Positions 42,487-51,535 of a stretch of DNA of 64,000 bases are shown here, one piece after another. The DNA lies in NCBI RefSeq assembly GCF_016881005.1, contig NZ_JACOPV010000023.1:22864-86863 (forward strand), given 5' to 3'. Made by a program: the position numbers and the translations under genes. Source of the DNA: Pseudomonas arcuscaelestis (GTDB lineage Bacteria; Pseudomonadota; Gammaproteobacteria; Pseudomonadales; Pseudomonadaceae). Every line of letters starts with the position of its first letter. Positions within the stretch are counted from its first letter, which is position 1. The notes below the pieces were generated by a model, which saw only the letters and a program-made list of their open reading frames with translations, had not been told where the DNA came from and searched no databases.

Positions 42487-42927
42487 TCAAGCCGTGGTGC
42501 TGACCATGCTTCCAGCACCACCGCCGCCGGCGTCCAGCAGGGCCTTGACCAACTGCGCATTGGCGGTCATGAGCGCACTCATGGTTGCGCTCACCGCAGA
42601 TTGTGCGGCGGCGACTGCCGAAGCCTTGGCGGTCGCTTCCATGTTGCTGCTCATGATTTCCTGAAGCTGCCTTTGTTGCTGCTCCAGTTGCTTTCGCAGG
42701 CGCTCGATCATCTTGCGCAGTTGCTGGATGTGCTCGGGTTCGCCGCTTTCAACAGATTCGTTGGCCTCGCTCTTGTTGCTGGCGGCAGCGCCAGAAAAGC
42801 TCAGCTTGAGCGGCTCTTCTTCGGTTTTCGCCGCCTGCGCCTCAGCGCCGACATTGATGTTCACAGCCCCGGTGGTCACACCGTTTAATGGGATTGCATT
42901 GTTCGATACCAGTGTAATGCCGACCAT
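42487..42927 (-). CDS. Conserved hypothetical coiled-coil protein
   Basis: 146 residues. Disordered N-terminal part, then a coiled coil (QLRKMIERLRKQLEQQQRQL), then an Ala-rich helix and Gly-rich tail. No signal peptide. It lies just outside the pyoverdine genes and has no visible PvdS box. Confidence 0.6.
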   Translation of the reverse strand: MVGITLVSNNAIPLNGVTTGAVNINVGAEAQAAKTEEEPLKLSFSGAAASNKSEANESVESGEPEHIQQLRKMIERLRKQLEQQQRQLQEIMSSNMEATAKASAVAAAQSAVSATMSALMTANAQLVKALLDAGGGGAGSMVSTTA

Positions 42928-43005
42928 GCGTTCATCATCCTGAAGGTGTATGGGTTGACCTTCCTATCGGCCGATTACTGCACAACTTGAGTATGGCCCT
43001 CGCGT

Positions 43006-43029
43006 TAAATTTCCTGGTTCGCCACTCGT
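43006..43029 (+). promoter_or_regulatory. PvdS (iron-starvation sigma) promoter for the PvdM-like gene
   Basis: TAAAT-N16-CGT, exact match to the PvdS -35/-10 box, 82 bp before the start at 43112. Confidence 0.88.
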
Positions 43030-43111
43030 CCCTCCTGATACCCAAGCTTCGCCCCAGGCACTCTCACGCGCTGGGCAAGCCGCTCCGATCAGCCCCAGCG
43101 TCGAGATGGCA

Positions 43112-44458
43112 ATGACTCAGACCCGCACCCGAAAAGCGTTGTACATCGGCCTGCCCCTGGCCCTGGCAGTGTCCGCAGTTGTAGCAGGTTACCTGTACAC
43201 CAGGGAGGCCCCAGGCTACCCGCGCGCGATCATCGAGCAAGCGAGCGCCCTGCATGAACACATGTTGTCGTTCGACAGCCATGTCACCGTGCCGTTGAGC
43301 ATGGGCAGTGCCGGCCACGAATTCGACGCCGACGGTACCGCTCAGCTGGATCTGGTCAAGATCGGCAAGGGCCGCTTGTCTGGCGCCGCCCTGACCGTGT
43401 TCGGCTGGCCGGAGCTATGGAACGGCCCGAATGCGCCGCACCGCCCTACTCCAGGGTTTGTCGATGAAGCCCGGCACCAGCAGGAAGTGCGCTACACAAT
43501 CATCAGCAATATGGTTCGCGACTTTCCCAACCAGGTGGGAATCGCCTACACCCCCGAGGACTTCCGGCGCCTCAACCGTGAAGGCAAATTCGCCATTTTC
43601 ATCAGCATGCTCAATGCCTACCCGCTGGGCCACGACCTGTCACAACTGGACCTGTGGACCGCCCGCGGCATGCGCATGTTCGGTTTCAGCTACACCGGCA
43701 ACAACGATTGGGCGGATTCCTCGCGGCCGTTGCCATTTTTCAACGACACCGCCGACGCCCTCGGTGGCCTGTCGCCGCTCGGCGAGCAGGCGGTCAAACG
43801 CCTCAACGCACTGGGCGTCATTATCGACGTCTCGCAGATGTCGACCCTGGCCCTGGAAGATGTCGCGCGCCTGAGTCGCACGCCCATGGTTGCCTCACAT
43901 TCGGCGCCACGGGCATTGGTAGACATCCCGCGCAACCTCAGCGACAAGGAAATGCAACTGATCAAGAACAGCGGCGGGGTTATTCAGGTGGTCGCGTTTG
44001 GCACCTACCTAAAACCGCTGAGCAAACCCACCCTGGACAAGCTTGAAGCGTTGCGCGCACGCTTTGACCTGCAACCCTTGCAAGGCCTGGCCAACGCCTT
44101 GATGCCGGGGGATGCGATCATTGCCATCTGGCCGCAAGCGCGCTTTGGCGAGTACGCCGGCAGCCTCTACGGCATCCTGGAGGAGGAGCCCAAGGCCACC
44201 CTCAAGGACCTCGTCGATGCCATCGACTACACGGTGAAGAAAGTTGGCATCGATCACGTCGGCATCAGTTCGGATTTCAACGACGGTGGCGGTGTCGACG
44301 GCTTTCAGGATGTCAGCGAGATCCGCAACGTCACTGCCGAATTGCTGACTCGCGGTTACTCCGAGGCCGATATCGGCAAGCTGTGGGGCGGCAACTTCCT
44401 GCGGGTATGGGATCAGGTGCAAAAAGCCGCAGACCCGGTTGCCAGCGTCACACCCTGA
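43112..44458 (+). CDS. PvdM paralogue, renal dipeptidase-like protein
   Basis: 448 residues. N-terminal signal anchor (ALYIGLPLALAVSAVVAGYL), then a membrane-dipeptidase-like barrel. It is similar to pvdM (46061-47410) along its full length, and both share the unusual start context GGCAATGACTC, so I choose 43112 over 43106. Compared with active renal dipeptidases (DGHND, VEGGH, LSHVS, SHS) this protein reads DSHVT, ISMLNAY, VSQMS and SHS, so several zinc ligands are replaced. Its own PvdS box places it in the pyoverdine regulon. A periplasmic role in pyoverdine maturation is likely, but which of the two copies does which job is not known. Confidence 0.85.
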   Translation: MTQTRTRKALYIGLPLALAVSAVVAGYLYTREAPGYPRAIIEQASALHEHMLSFDSHVTVPLSMGSAGHEFDADGTAQLDLVKIGKGRLSGAALTVFGWPELWNGPNAPHRPTPGFVDEARHQQEVRYTIISNMVRDFPNQVGIAYTPEDFRRLNREGKFAIFISMLNAYPLGHDLSQLDLWTARGMRMFGFSYTGNNDWADSSRPLPFFNDTADALGGLSPLGEQAVKRLNALGVIIDVSQMSTLALEDVARLSRTPMVASHSAPRALVDIPRNLSDKEMQLIKNSGGVIQVVAFGTYLKPLSKPTLDKLEALRARFDLQPLQGLANALMPGDAIIAIWPQARFGEYAGSLYGILEEEPKATLKDLVDAIDYTVKKVGIDHVGISSDFNDGGGVDGFQDVSEIRNVTAELLTRGYSEADIGKLWGGNFLRVWDQVQKAADPVASVTP

Positions 44459-44469
44459 CGCGACCAACA

Positions 44470-44503
44470 AAAACGCCGCCCGGGTTGACCAAGGCGGCGT
44501 TTT
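44470..44503. terminator. Bidirectional terminator
   Basis: AAAACGCCGCC / GGCGGCGTTTT stem between the PvdM paralogue and convergent pvdA. Confidence 0.85.
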
Positions 44504-44518
44504 CATTGGCAGCAGCGC

Positions 44519-45856
44519 TTAGCTGGCCGTGGCCAACAGCGACACCTTCGCGTCATGCACCTGTCCACGCGACTTGTCGTGCTCATAAAGCGAGGCGGCA
44601 ATCTCGTCGGCGCGGATCGGCAATACCGACAGCAAGGTATCACTCAACCCGTGACTGGCCTGACTGAAGCCCTGCATGTAAAGGCTGGCCTTGCAACGTT
44701 CATCGGTCAGCAGCCGGTAGCTGCGATCGACTTCATAGTCATGCAGATAATCTTCCAGCGGCGCCAGCAACTGGCGATGCACCTGGCGCTCGTACCCGGT
44801 GGCCAACACCACGGCGTCGTAGCCTTGCAGGCGGGTTTCGCCGGTGGCGTTGTTGCGCATCAGCAGTTCCACACCTTGCTCGGTGGCCCTGGCCTGCTGC
44901 AGTGTAGTCAGGGTATGGAACGCGTGACGGGCCACACCGGAGACTTTCTGCCGATAGAAGATCGCGTAGATACGTTCGATCAGGTCCAGGTCTACCACCG
45001 AATAGTTGGTGTTGTGGTACTCGCTGATCAAACGTTCGCGCTCGCTGACCGGCTGCTGGAACACCAGGTCGGTGAACTCTGGAGAAAACACTTCGTTGAC
45101 GAACGGGCTGTCGTCGGCAGGCTTGAGTGCCGAACCACGGATGATCAAATCCACCTGCGCCGACGGGTAGCTGTCATTGAGGTCGATAAAGGCCTCGGCA
45201 GCACTCTGGCCGCCACCGACAATCGCGATTCGCATCGGCTTGCCGTCAACGCAAGGCTGCTTGGCCATGCGTGCCAGGTACTGGGAGTGATGGAACACCC
45301 GCGCATCACTCTTGAGTGCTTCGAAAATCGCTGGGATACGCGGCGTGCCCCCAGGGCTCAGCACCAGAGCGCGCGTGGTACGTGCGAACTCCACACCCTG
45401 CACATCCCGGGATATGACCCGCAATGCTTCAACCAGCTGATTGTTCAGCACCGGCTCAACCCGCAACACCTCTTCACCATAGCGACTGTGCGCCTCGAAA
45501 TGCGACGCCACCCAACGCAGGTAATCATTGAACTCCATACGGCAGGGATAAAACGTGCCCAGGTTGATGAAGTCGACCAAACGGCCGTGCTGCTTGAGGT
45601 AGTTCACAAACGAGTACGGGCTGGTTGGGTTGCGCAGGGTTACCAGATCCTTGAGAAAGGATATCTGCAGCTCACTCTGGCTTACCAGCGTATTGCCGTG
45701 CCAACGGTAGTCGGCCTGTTTGTCGAGAAACAAGGTATCGAGCGGGCCCTGGATTTGTCCGCGCTCTTCCAGGGCGATGGCCAGGGCCAGGTTCGAGGGG
45801 CCGAAGCCGATGCCGATCAAGTCGTGTACGACGGCCGATTCAATTGCCTGAGTCAT
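44519..45856 (-). CDS. pvdA: L-ornithine N5-monooxygenase
   Basis: 445 residues. FAD motif GIGFGPSNLAL (about 14-24), NADPH motif GGGQSAAEAF (about 215) and the C-terminal LATGYE box of N-hydroxylating monooxygenases. It hydroxylates ornithine to N5-hydroxyornithine, the precursor of the pyoverdine hydroxamates. GGAGG precedes the ATG at 45856. It is transcribed alone from a PvdS box and is divergent from pvdM. Confidence 0.96.
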   Translation of the reverse strand: MTQAIESAVVHDLIGIGFGPSNLALAIALEERGQIQGPLDTLFLDKQADYRWHGNTLVSQSELQISFLKDLVTLRNPTSPYSFVNYLKQHGRLVDFINLGTFYPCRMEFNDYLRWVASHFEAHSRYGEEVLRVEPVLNNQLVEALRVISRDVQGVEFARTTRALVLSPGGTPRIPAIFEALKSDARVFHHSQYLARMAKQPCVDGKPMRIAIVGGGQSAAEAFIDLNDSYPSAQVDLIIRGSALKPADDSPFVNEVFSPEFTDLVFQQPVSERERLISEYHNTNYSVVDLDLIERIYAIFYRQKVSGVARHAFHTLTTLQQARATEQGVELLMRNNATGETRLQGYDAVVLATGYERQVHRQLLAPLEDYLHDYEVDRSYRLLTDERCKASLYMQGFSQASHGLSDTLLSVLPIRADEIAASLYEHDKSRGQVHDAKVSLLATAS

Positions 45857-45950
45857 ATCCAGTGTCCTCCAGATAAGCCCCGATGGTCGGGGTGAAACAA
45901 AGTAACCCTGTCGGTCATTGGCGAGGCGGCAGGTCGTCTGTTGACTAGGA

Positions 45951-45974
45951 ACGAGCACAATCGGGGAAAATTTA
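45951..45974 (-). promoter_or_regulatory. PvdS promoter for pvdA
   Basis: On the minus strand TAAAT (45974-45970), 16 bases, CGT (45953-45951); about 94 bp before the pvdA start. Confidence 0.9.
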
Positions 45975-46003
45975 ACCAGCCTTCACACCTGGCAGTAGCG
46001 CAG

Positions 46004-46027
46004 TAAATTTTTTCCCGCTGCGCTCGT
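46004..46027 (+). promoter_or_regulatory. PvdS promoter for pvdM-pvdN-pvdO
   Basis: TAAAT (46004-46008), 16 bases, CGT (46025-46027); 33 bp before the pvdM start. It lies about 30 bp from the pvdA box, back to back. Confidence 0.9.
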
Positions 46028-46060
46028 CCACCCCAGACAGCAGCGAACCATGAGAAGGCA

Positions 46061-47410
46061 ATGACTCGACCACGTTGGCAGCACACCTTGCGTTTCGGCC
46101 TGCCCGTGCTCCTCGCGCTCGGCGCAGGCGCAAGCTGGTGGGCCTGGGACCAGGGCTATCGGGACAACCCCGGCTACAGTTTCGCGGTCATCCGTCAGGC
46201 GAATGACATTCACAAACGCCTGCTGACCTTCGATGGGCATATCAGTGTGCCGCTGACACTGGGTTCGGCACACAATCCACTGGATGGCGACAGCCAAGGC
46301 CAGTTCGATTTACCCAAGCTGCAGCGTGGTGGCCTGTCCGCGGCGGCGCTTACGGTGTTTGGCTGGCCGCCGATCTGGCAAGGCGAAGGTGCCCCGCATC
46401 GCCCCGGCCCCCACTTCGTTGCCCAGGCACGCGCGCAACAGGAATCCAGCTACCGCATCATCAACAACATGGCCCGCGACTTTCCCGAGCAGGCGGCTAT
46501 TGCCTATTCAGCGGACGACGTTCGCAGGCTGCAAGGCGAAGGTAAGTTCGCGATATTCATCAGCATGCTCAATGCCTATCCACTGGGCACCAGCCTTGAT
46601 CAACTGGACTTCTGGGCAGCCCGCGGCCTGCGCATGTTTGGCTTCAACTACGTGGGCAACAACGCCTGGGCCGACTCTTCGCGCCCCATGCCGTTCTTCC
46701 ACGACACTGCCAACGCCCTGGGCGGTCTTTCACCGCTCGGCCAGCAGGCGGTACGCAGGCTCAACGACCTGGGCGTGATTATTGATGTATCGCAGATGTC
46801 CAGCCAGGCCCTGCGCCAGGTCAGCGCCCTCAGCCGCGCACCGCTGGTGGCCTCGCACTCCGGCCCACGGGCGTTGGTGGATATTCCGCGCAATCTGGAT
46901 GACGACGAGTTGCGCCTGATTGCCGCCAGTGGTGGCGTAGTCATGATCCCCACCTACGGTGATTATCTGCGCCCGATCAGCCCGGCGAGCCGAACCCAGA
47001 TCGAACGATTGCGCCAACGCTTCGAACTGCCGCCGCTGCCAAACCAGGCCTGGGCCTTGATGCCGGGTGACCCGGCGATTACCGCCTGGCCAGAACAGCG
47101 CTTTGGCGAGTATGCAAAAGCGCTGTACGCCATTCTCGCCGTGGAACCCAAGGCCACCCTGAGCGACTTCGGCAATGCCATCGATCACGCGGTAAAGACC
47201 ATCGGTATCGAGCATGTCGGCATCAGCTCCGACTTCAACGACGGCGGCGGCCTCGTCGGTTTCGAGGATGTCAGCCAGATCCGCAACGTCACCGCCGAAC
47301 TGCTGTCTCGCGGCTACTCCGAAGCCGATATCGGCAAGCTCTGGGGCGGCAACTTCCTCAGAGCCTGGGCCCAGGTCCAGCATTCCTCAAACACTCTCAG
47401 CGTGCGATGA
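46061..47410 (+). CDS. pvdM: PvdM, dipeptidase-like pyoverdine maturation protein
   Basis: 449 residues with an N-terminal signal anchor (LRFGLPVLLALGAGASWWAW) and a membrane-dipeptidase-like domain. Genetic work in Pseudomonas shows PvdM is needed for PvdP-dependent oxidation of ferribactin in the periplasm. The zinc site is altered as in the paralogue: DGHIS for DGHND, ISMLNAY for VEGGH, VSQMS for LSHVS, while SHS and SSDFND remain. It is unlikely to be a normal dipeptidase. First gene of pvdMNO. Confidence 0.92.
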   Translation: MTRPRWQHTLRFGLPVLLALGAGASWWAWDQGYRDNPGYSFAVIRQANDIHKRLLTFDGHISVPLTLGSAHNPLDGDSQGQFDLPKLQRGGLSAAALTVFGWPPIWQGEGAPHRPGPHFVAQARAQQESSYRIINNMARDFPEQAAIAYSADDVRRLQGEGKFAIFISMLNAYPLGTSLDQLDFWAARGLRMFGFNYVGNNAWADSSRPMPFFHDTANALGGLSPLGQQAVRRLNDLGVIIDVSQMSSQALRQVSALSRAPLVASHSGPRALVDIPRNLDDDELRLIAASGGVVMIPTYGDYLRPISPASRTQIERLRQRFELPPLPNQAWALMPGDPAITAWPEQRFGEYAKALYAILAVEPKATLSDFGNAIDHAVKTIGIEHVGISSDFNDGGGLVGFEDVSQIRNVTAELLSRGYSEADIGKLWGGNFLRAWAQVQHSSNTLSVR

Positions 47411-47419
47411 ACCTTGTCC

Positions 47420-48700
47420 ATGACCGACCGTAGAACATTCCTCAAACAGGCCGGGCTGCTCGCCGCCGCTCTGCCGCTGGCCGGCACCTTCGGCACACAC
47501 GCCCAGGCCACCGTGCCAACACCCACAGGCGGTGATAAATGGGCGCAGTTTCGCCAGTTGTTCGACCAGGATCCGACCTACATCCACTTTGCCAACTTTC
47601 TCGTCACCTCGCACCCTAGACCGGTGCGCGAGGCCATTGCCCAGCACCGTGCCAACCTTGATCGCAATCCAGGCCTGGCCATGGACTGGGACCTGGAGGA
47701 AACCTGGACCCGCGAAGCCGAGGTGCGTAAATGGGCCGGGCGCTATTTGAACGCCAAGCCGGCACAGATCGCCCTCACCGGTAGCACCACCGAAGGGCTG
47801 GCGATGATTTATGGCGGTATTCATGTGCGCCCGGATCAGGAAATTCTCACCACCCGCCACGAGCACTATTCAACCCACCATGTGTTGAACTTTCGCGCCG
47901 AGCGAGAAGGCACCAAGGTCCGGCGCATCGATCTGTTCAAGGCCCCGCACAGTGTTTCCAGTGACGAAGTGCTGGGCAGCATTGCGGCCAACATCCGCGC
48001 CAATACGCGGGTATTGGGCATGACCTGGGTGCATTCGGGCAGCGGCGTCAAATTGCCCATCGGCGAAATCGGCCAGCTTGTCGCCGAACACAACCGCAAC
48101 CGCGACGACAAGGAGCGCATTCTCTACGTGGTAGACGGCGTGCATGGGTTTGGCGTGGAAAACCTCGACTTTCCCGACATGCATTGCGACTTCTTCATTG
48201 CCGGCACGCACAAATGGCTGTTCGGCCCACGCGGCACAGGGATCATCTGCGCCCGCTCGGAACAACTCAAGGATGTTACCCCACTGGTGCCGACCTTTTC
48301 CCAGGACAGCAACTTTGCCACCAGCATGACCCCTGGCGGCTATCACGCCTTCGAACACCGCTGGGCGCTGGACAAGGCTTTTGAGCTGCACCTGCAATTA
48401 GGCAAGGCCGAGGTCCAGGCCCGTATCCACCAACTCAATGCCGATTTACGCCAACGCTTGCAGGGCATGCCGCAGATAGAACTGGTAACGCCGAGCAGCG
48501 CGGCGCTGTCCTCGGGCTTCAGCTTTTTCCGGGTCAAGGGCAAGGACAGTGACAAGGTTGCCGCCGCGCTGATGAAGCAACGCGTCGTGGCCGACGCCGT
48601 CAACCGTGACGTTGGGCCCGTGGTGCGCACGGCGCCGGGTTTGCTCAACAACGAAGCCGAAATCGAACGCTTCATGGCCATCCTCGCCAAGGCTGTGTAG
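47420..48700 (+). CDS. pvdN: PvdN, periplasmic PLP enzyme of pyoverdine maturation
   Basis: 426 residues. Tat signal (RRTFLKQAGLLAAALPLAG) followed by a class V aminotransferase-like fold, with GSTTEGLAMIYGG (cofactor phosphate), VVDGVHGFG and the PLP Lys in AGTHKWLFGPRGTG. In P. fluorescens PvdN converts the glutamate side chain on the chromophore to succinamide. ATG 47420 is used rather than TTG 47414. It lies 9 bp after pvdM. Confidence 0.95.
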   Translation: MTDRRTFLKQAGLLAAALPLAGTFGTHAQATVPTPTGGDKWAQFRQLFDQDPTYIHFANFLVTSHPRPVREAIAQHRANLDRNPGLAMDWDLEETWTREAEVRKWAGRYLNAKPAQIALTGSTTEGLAMIYGGIHVRPDQEILTTRHEHYSTHHVLNFRAEREGTKVRRIDLFKAPHSVSSDEVLGSIAANIRANTRVLGMTWVHSGSGVKLPIGEIGQLVAEHNRNRDDKERILYVVDGVHGFGVENLDFPDMHCDFFIAGTHKWLFGPRGTGIICARSEQLKDVTPLVPTFSQDSNFATSMTPGGYHAFEHRWALDKAFELHLQLGKAEVQARIHQLNADLRQRLQGMPQIELVTPSSAALSSGFSFFRVKGKDSDKVAAALMKQRVVADAVNRDVGPVVRTAPGLLNNEAEIERFMAILAKAV

Positions 48701-48732
48701 CGCCGCCCCTTTCATTAGAAAACGAGAGAGCA

Positions 48733-49647
48733 ATGAATTCACAGACTCCCCATGTCTCGACAGCCAAGGTCATTTCCGGCCTGGCGCTCGGCGCCTTGCT
48801 CGTCACCCTAGCCCCCGCAATGGCCCAGGCAGACGAAGCCCATAAGCCCGGTGAAGTGTTCAAGGATTGTAAAGACTGCCCGGCAATGGTGGTGCTGCCC
48901 GCCGGGACCTTCACCATGGGCACCCCCGAAGACGAACAGGGTCGCGAAGCCGACGAAGGTCCGATGCACCCAGTGACGTTCAGCAAGCCCTTCGCCATGA
49001 GTCACTTCCAGGTACTCAGCGGTGAATGGAATGCCTACCTCAAGGACAGCGGTTACCAGATGCCCGACGGCGACGACCGTCCCGGCCGCGAGTGCCTGGC
49101 CGGTGTACCGCGCTATGCGCTCAGCGACGAGTACAAGCGCGCCGACAAGAACCGCTACCCAGCCGTCTGCATGAATTTCCATGAAGCCCAGGCGTATGCC
49201 GACTGGCTGTCGAAAAAGACCGGCAAACGCTACCGCCTGCTCAGTGAGGCCGAGCGCGAATACGCTGCGCGCGGTGGCAGCAAAGGTGCGCAACCTTTTC
49301 CACGCGATCAAGGCAAGGCCTACAGCATCGCCAAGCACGCCAATACCTATGGCCCGGAAGACGGCTTCAGCTTTCTCGCCCCGGCGGGCAGCTACGCGGC
49401 CAATGCCTTTGGCATCTACGACGCTCATGGCAACGTCTACGAGTGGACTGCCGATTGCCAGAATGACAGCTATGTCGGCGCCCCCAGCGATGGCAGCGCC
49501 TGGAAGCAAGGCGACTGCGTGGTCCGCATGATCCGCGGCAACGACTGGACCGAAGCACCGATTTTTTCACGTTCGGGCAACCGCAACTACCGGCGCCCTG
49601 ATACCCGTGGCGACTGGATAGGCTTTCGCGTGGTGCGCGAGCTCTGA
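48733..49647 (+). CDS. pvdO: PvdO, formylglycine-generating-enzyme-like protein
   Basis: 304 residues. Signal peptide (about 1-33), then an FGE-sulfatase domain (VLPAGTFTMGTPEDEQGR, RYRLLSEAEREYAARGG, YDAHGNVYEWTADC, RGNDWTE, GFRVVREL). PvdO acts in the periplasm in the last oxidation step giving the mature chromophore. Last gene of pvdMNO, followed by the pvdE promoter. Confidence 0.95.
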   Translation: MNSQTPHVSTAKVISGLALGALLVTLAPAMAQADEAHKPGEVFKDCKDCPAMVVLPAGTFTMGTPEDEQGREADEGPMHPVTFSKPFAMSHFQVLSGEWNAYLKDSGYQMPDGDDRPGRECLAGVPRYALSDEYKRADKNRYPAVCMNFHEAQAYADWLSKKTGKRYRLLSEAEREYAARGGSKGAQPFPRDQGKAYSIAKHANTYGPEDGFSFLAPAGSYAANAFGIYDAHGNVYEWTADCQNDSYVGAPSDGSAWKQGDCVVRMIRGNDWTEAPIFSRSGNRNYRRPDTRGDWIGFRVVREL

Positions 49648-49675
49648 TCGACAGCCAGGCAGGAGGCAACGCGGC

Positions 49676-49699
49676 TAAATCGTCCCGCGCCTGGCTCGT
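49676..49699 (+). promoter_or_regulatory. PvdS promoter for pvdE
   Basis: TAAAT-N16-CGT exact, 83 bp before the pvdE start, just past the pvdO stop. Confidence 0.88.
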
Positions 49700-49782
49700 C
49701 TTCCAACACACAGCCATCGCCCGCTTCACGGGCCAGTCCACCCCGCCCTAGGCTCCCAGCCCGTTGCGAACGAGGTAGTTTC

Positions 49783-51432
49783 ATGACCGCAGCATCGCGT
49801 AGTGCCACCCGCGAACTCTTGAGCCTGCTCAAGCCGTACCGCCTGTTGGTGATTTTTTCCATTGTTCTGGGCATCATCGGCGGCCTGGCCGTTACCGCCC
49901 TGCTCGCCACGGTCAATCAGGGCTTGCACAACGAAGACGGCATGAGCAAGGGTATCGTGCTGGCCTTCATCGGCCTGTGCGTGGTGGCGCTGCTGAGCAG
50001 CATCGCAGCCGATATCGGCACCAACTATGTAGGCCAGCATGTGATCGCCAAGCTGCGCAAGGAGCTGGGCGCCAAGGTGCTGTCGGCACCGATCGAGCAG
50101 ATTGAACGCTACCGTACCCACCGTCTCATCCCGGTGTTGACCCACGATGTCGACACCATCAGCGACTTCGCCTTTTCCTTTGCTCCACTGGCCATTTCCC
50201 TGACCGTGGTGGTCGGCTGCATGGGGTATCTGGCCAGCCTGTCGCTGCCGATTTTCTTTCTTACCCTGACCGCTATCGGCGTCGGCTCGGCCATTCAGTA
50301 CATCGCTCAGCGCAAAGGGTTGCGTGGTTTCAACGCTGCGCGCGAAGCGGAAGACGACTTGCAAAAGCACTATCAGGCCATTGCCGAAGGCGCCAAGGAA
50401 CTGCGCATTCATCGCCCCCGTCGCCACGCCATGTTGACCCGCAATATTCAAGGCACCGCCGACCATATCCGCGACACCCACGTACGCTCGATCAACATCT
50501 TCGTGATCGCCAAGAGCCTGGGGACCATGCTGTTCTTCGTGGTCATTGGCCTGGCCTTGACCCTGCAATCGCTATGGCCGAGCAATGATCCGGCAGTAAT
50601 CAGCGGCTTCGTGCTGGTGCTGCTGTACATGAAAGGTCCGCTGGAAAGCCTAATTGGCAACCTGCCGATCATCAGCCGCGCGCAGATTGCCTTCCGGCGC
50701 ATCGCCGATCTGGCCGAACGTTTCTCTTCTCCGGAACCGCACCTGCTGCTCAATGCCGAGCACAGCGCGCCGGCTGCGCTCGAGCGTCTGGAGCTACGCA
50801 ACGTGCAGTACAGCTTCCCGGCCGTGCCGGGCAGTGATCCATTTACCCTGGGGCCGGTCAACCTGAGTATCGCCCCTGGCGAAATACTGTTTATCGTCGG
50901 TGAAAACGGCTGTGGCAAAACCACCCTGATCAAACTGTTGCTGGGCCTCTACACCCCCCATCAGGGTCATGTACTGGTCAATGGCAACGCAGTGGATGCG
51001 CAAAGCCTGGACGACTACCGCCAGCACTTCACCACGATCTTCGCCGACTACTTCCTGTTCGAAGACCTGATGAAAGACGGCAGTACCCTGCCCGCCGATG
51101 CCGGCCAGTACCTGCAGCGCCTGGAAATCGCCCATAAGGTCAGCGTGCGCGATGGCGCGTTCACCACCACTGACCTGTCCACCGGCCAGCGCAAGCGCCT
51201 GGCGCTTGTCAGCGCCTGGCTGGATGAACGTCCGGTACTGGTCTTCGATGAATGGGCCGCCGACCAGGACCCGGCCTTCCGCCGGGTGTTCTACACCGAG
51301 CTGCTGCCTGACCTGAAACGCCTGGGCAAGACCATCATCGTCATCTCCCATGACGATCGCTACTTCGACATCGCCGACCATTTGCTGCGCATGGAAGCCG
51401 GCAAGGTTGTCAGCGAACCCAGCATCGCCTGA
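49783..51432 (+). CDS. pvdE: PvdE, ferribactin ABC exporter
   Basis: 549 residues: six membrane helices (about 15-310), then an ABC domain with Walker A GENGCGKTT, signature STGQRKRLALVSAW and Walker B VLVFDEWAADQDP. This is the cyclic-peptide/SyrD-like export family. It moves acylated ferribactin from cytoplasm to periplasm. GAGG lies before the ATG. Confidence 0.96.
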   Translation: MTAASRSATRELLSLLKPYRLLVIFSIVLGIIGGLAVTALLATVNQGLHNEDGMSKGIVLAFIGLCVVALLSSIAADIGTNYVGQHVIAKLRKELGAKVLSAPIEQIERYRTHRLIPVLTHDVDTISDFAFSFAPLAISLTVVVGCMGYLASLSLPIFFLTLTAIGVGSAIQYIAQRKGLRGFNAAREAEDDLQKHYQAIAEGAKELRIHRPRRHAMLTRNIQGTADHIRDTHVRSINIFVIAKSLGTMLFFVVIGLALTLQSLWPSNDPAVISGFVLVLLYMKGPLESLIGNLPIISRAQIAFRRIADLAERFSSPEPHLLLNAEHSAPAALERLELRNVQYSFPAVPGSDPFTLGPVNLSIAPGEILFIVGENGCGKTTLIKLLLGLYTPHQGHVLVNGNAVDAQSLDDYRQHFTTIFADYFLFEDLMKDGSTLPADAGQYLQRLEIAHKVSVRDGAFTTTDLSTGQRKRLALVSAWLDERPVLVFDEWAADQDPAFRRVFYTELLPDLKRLGKTIIVISHDDRYFDIADHLLRMEAGKVVSEPSIA

Positions 51433-51438
51433 AAACTT

Positions 51439-51461
51439 CAGCGAACGCCCGCCGTTCGCTG
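51439..51461 (+). terminator. Hairpin after pvdE
   Basis: CAGCGAACG/CGTTCGCTG, a 9-bp stem directly after pvdE, before the next PvdS box. No T-run. Confidence 0.5.
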
Positions 51462-51469
51462 CTTTACGT

Positions 51470-51493
51470 TAAATCCGACTCGTCGTCCTTCGT
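51470..51493 (+). promoter_or_regulatory. PvdS promoter for the synthetase genes
   Basis: TAAAT (51470-51474), 16 bases, CGT (51491-51493); 42 bp before the first synthetase start. Confidence 0.9.
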
Positions 51494-51535
51494 CTTTCTG
51501 AGAACGCACAATTCCTGCCGACGGCGACGAGATCG

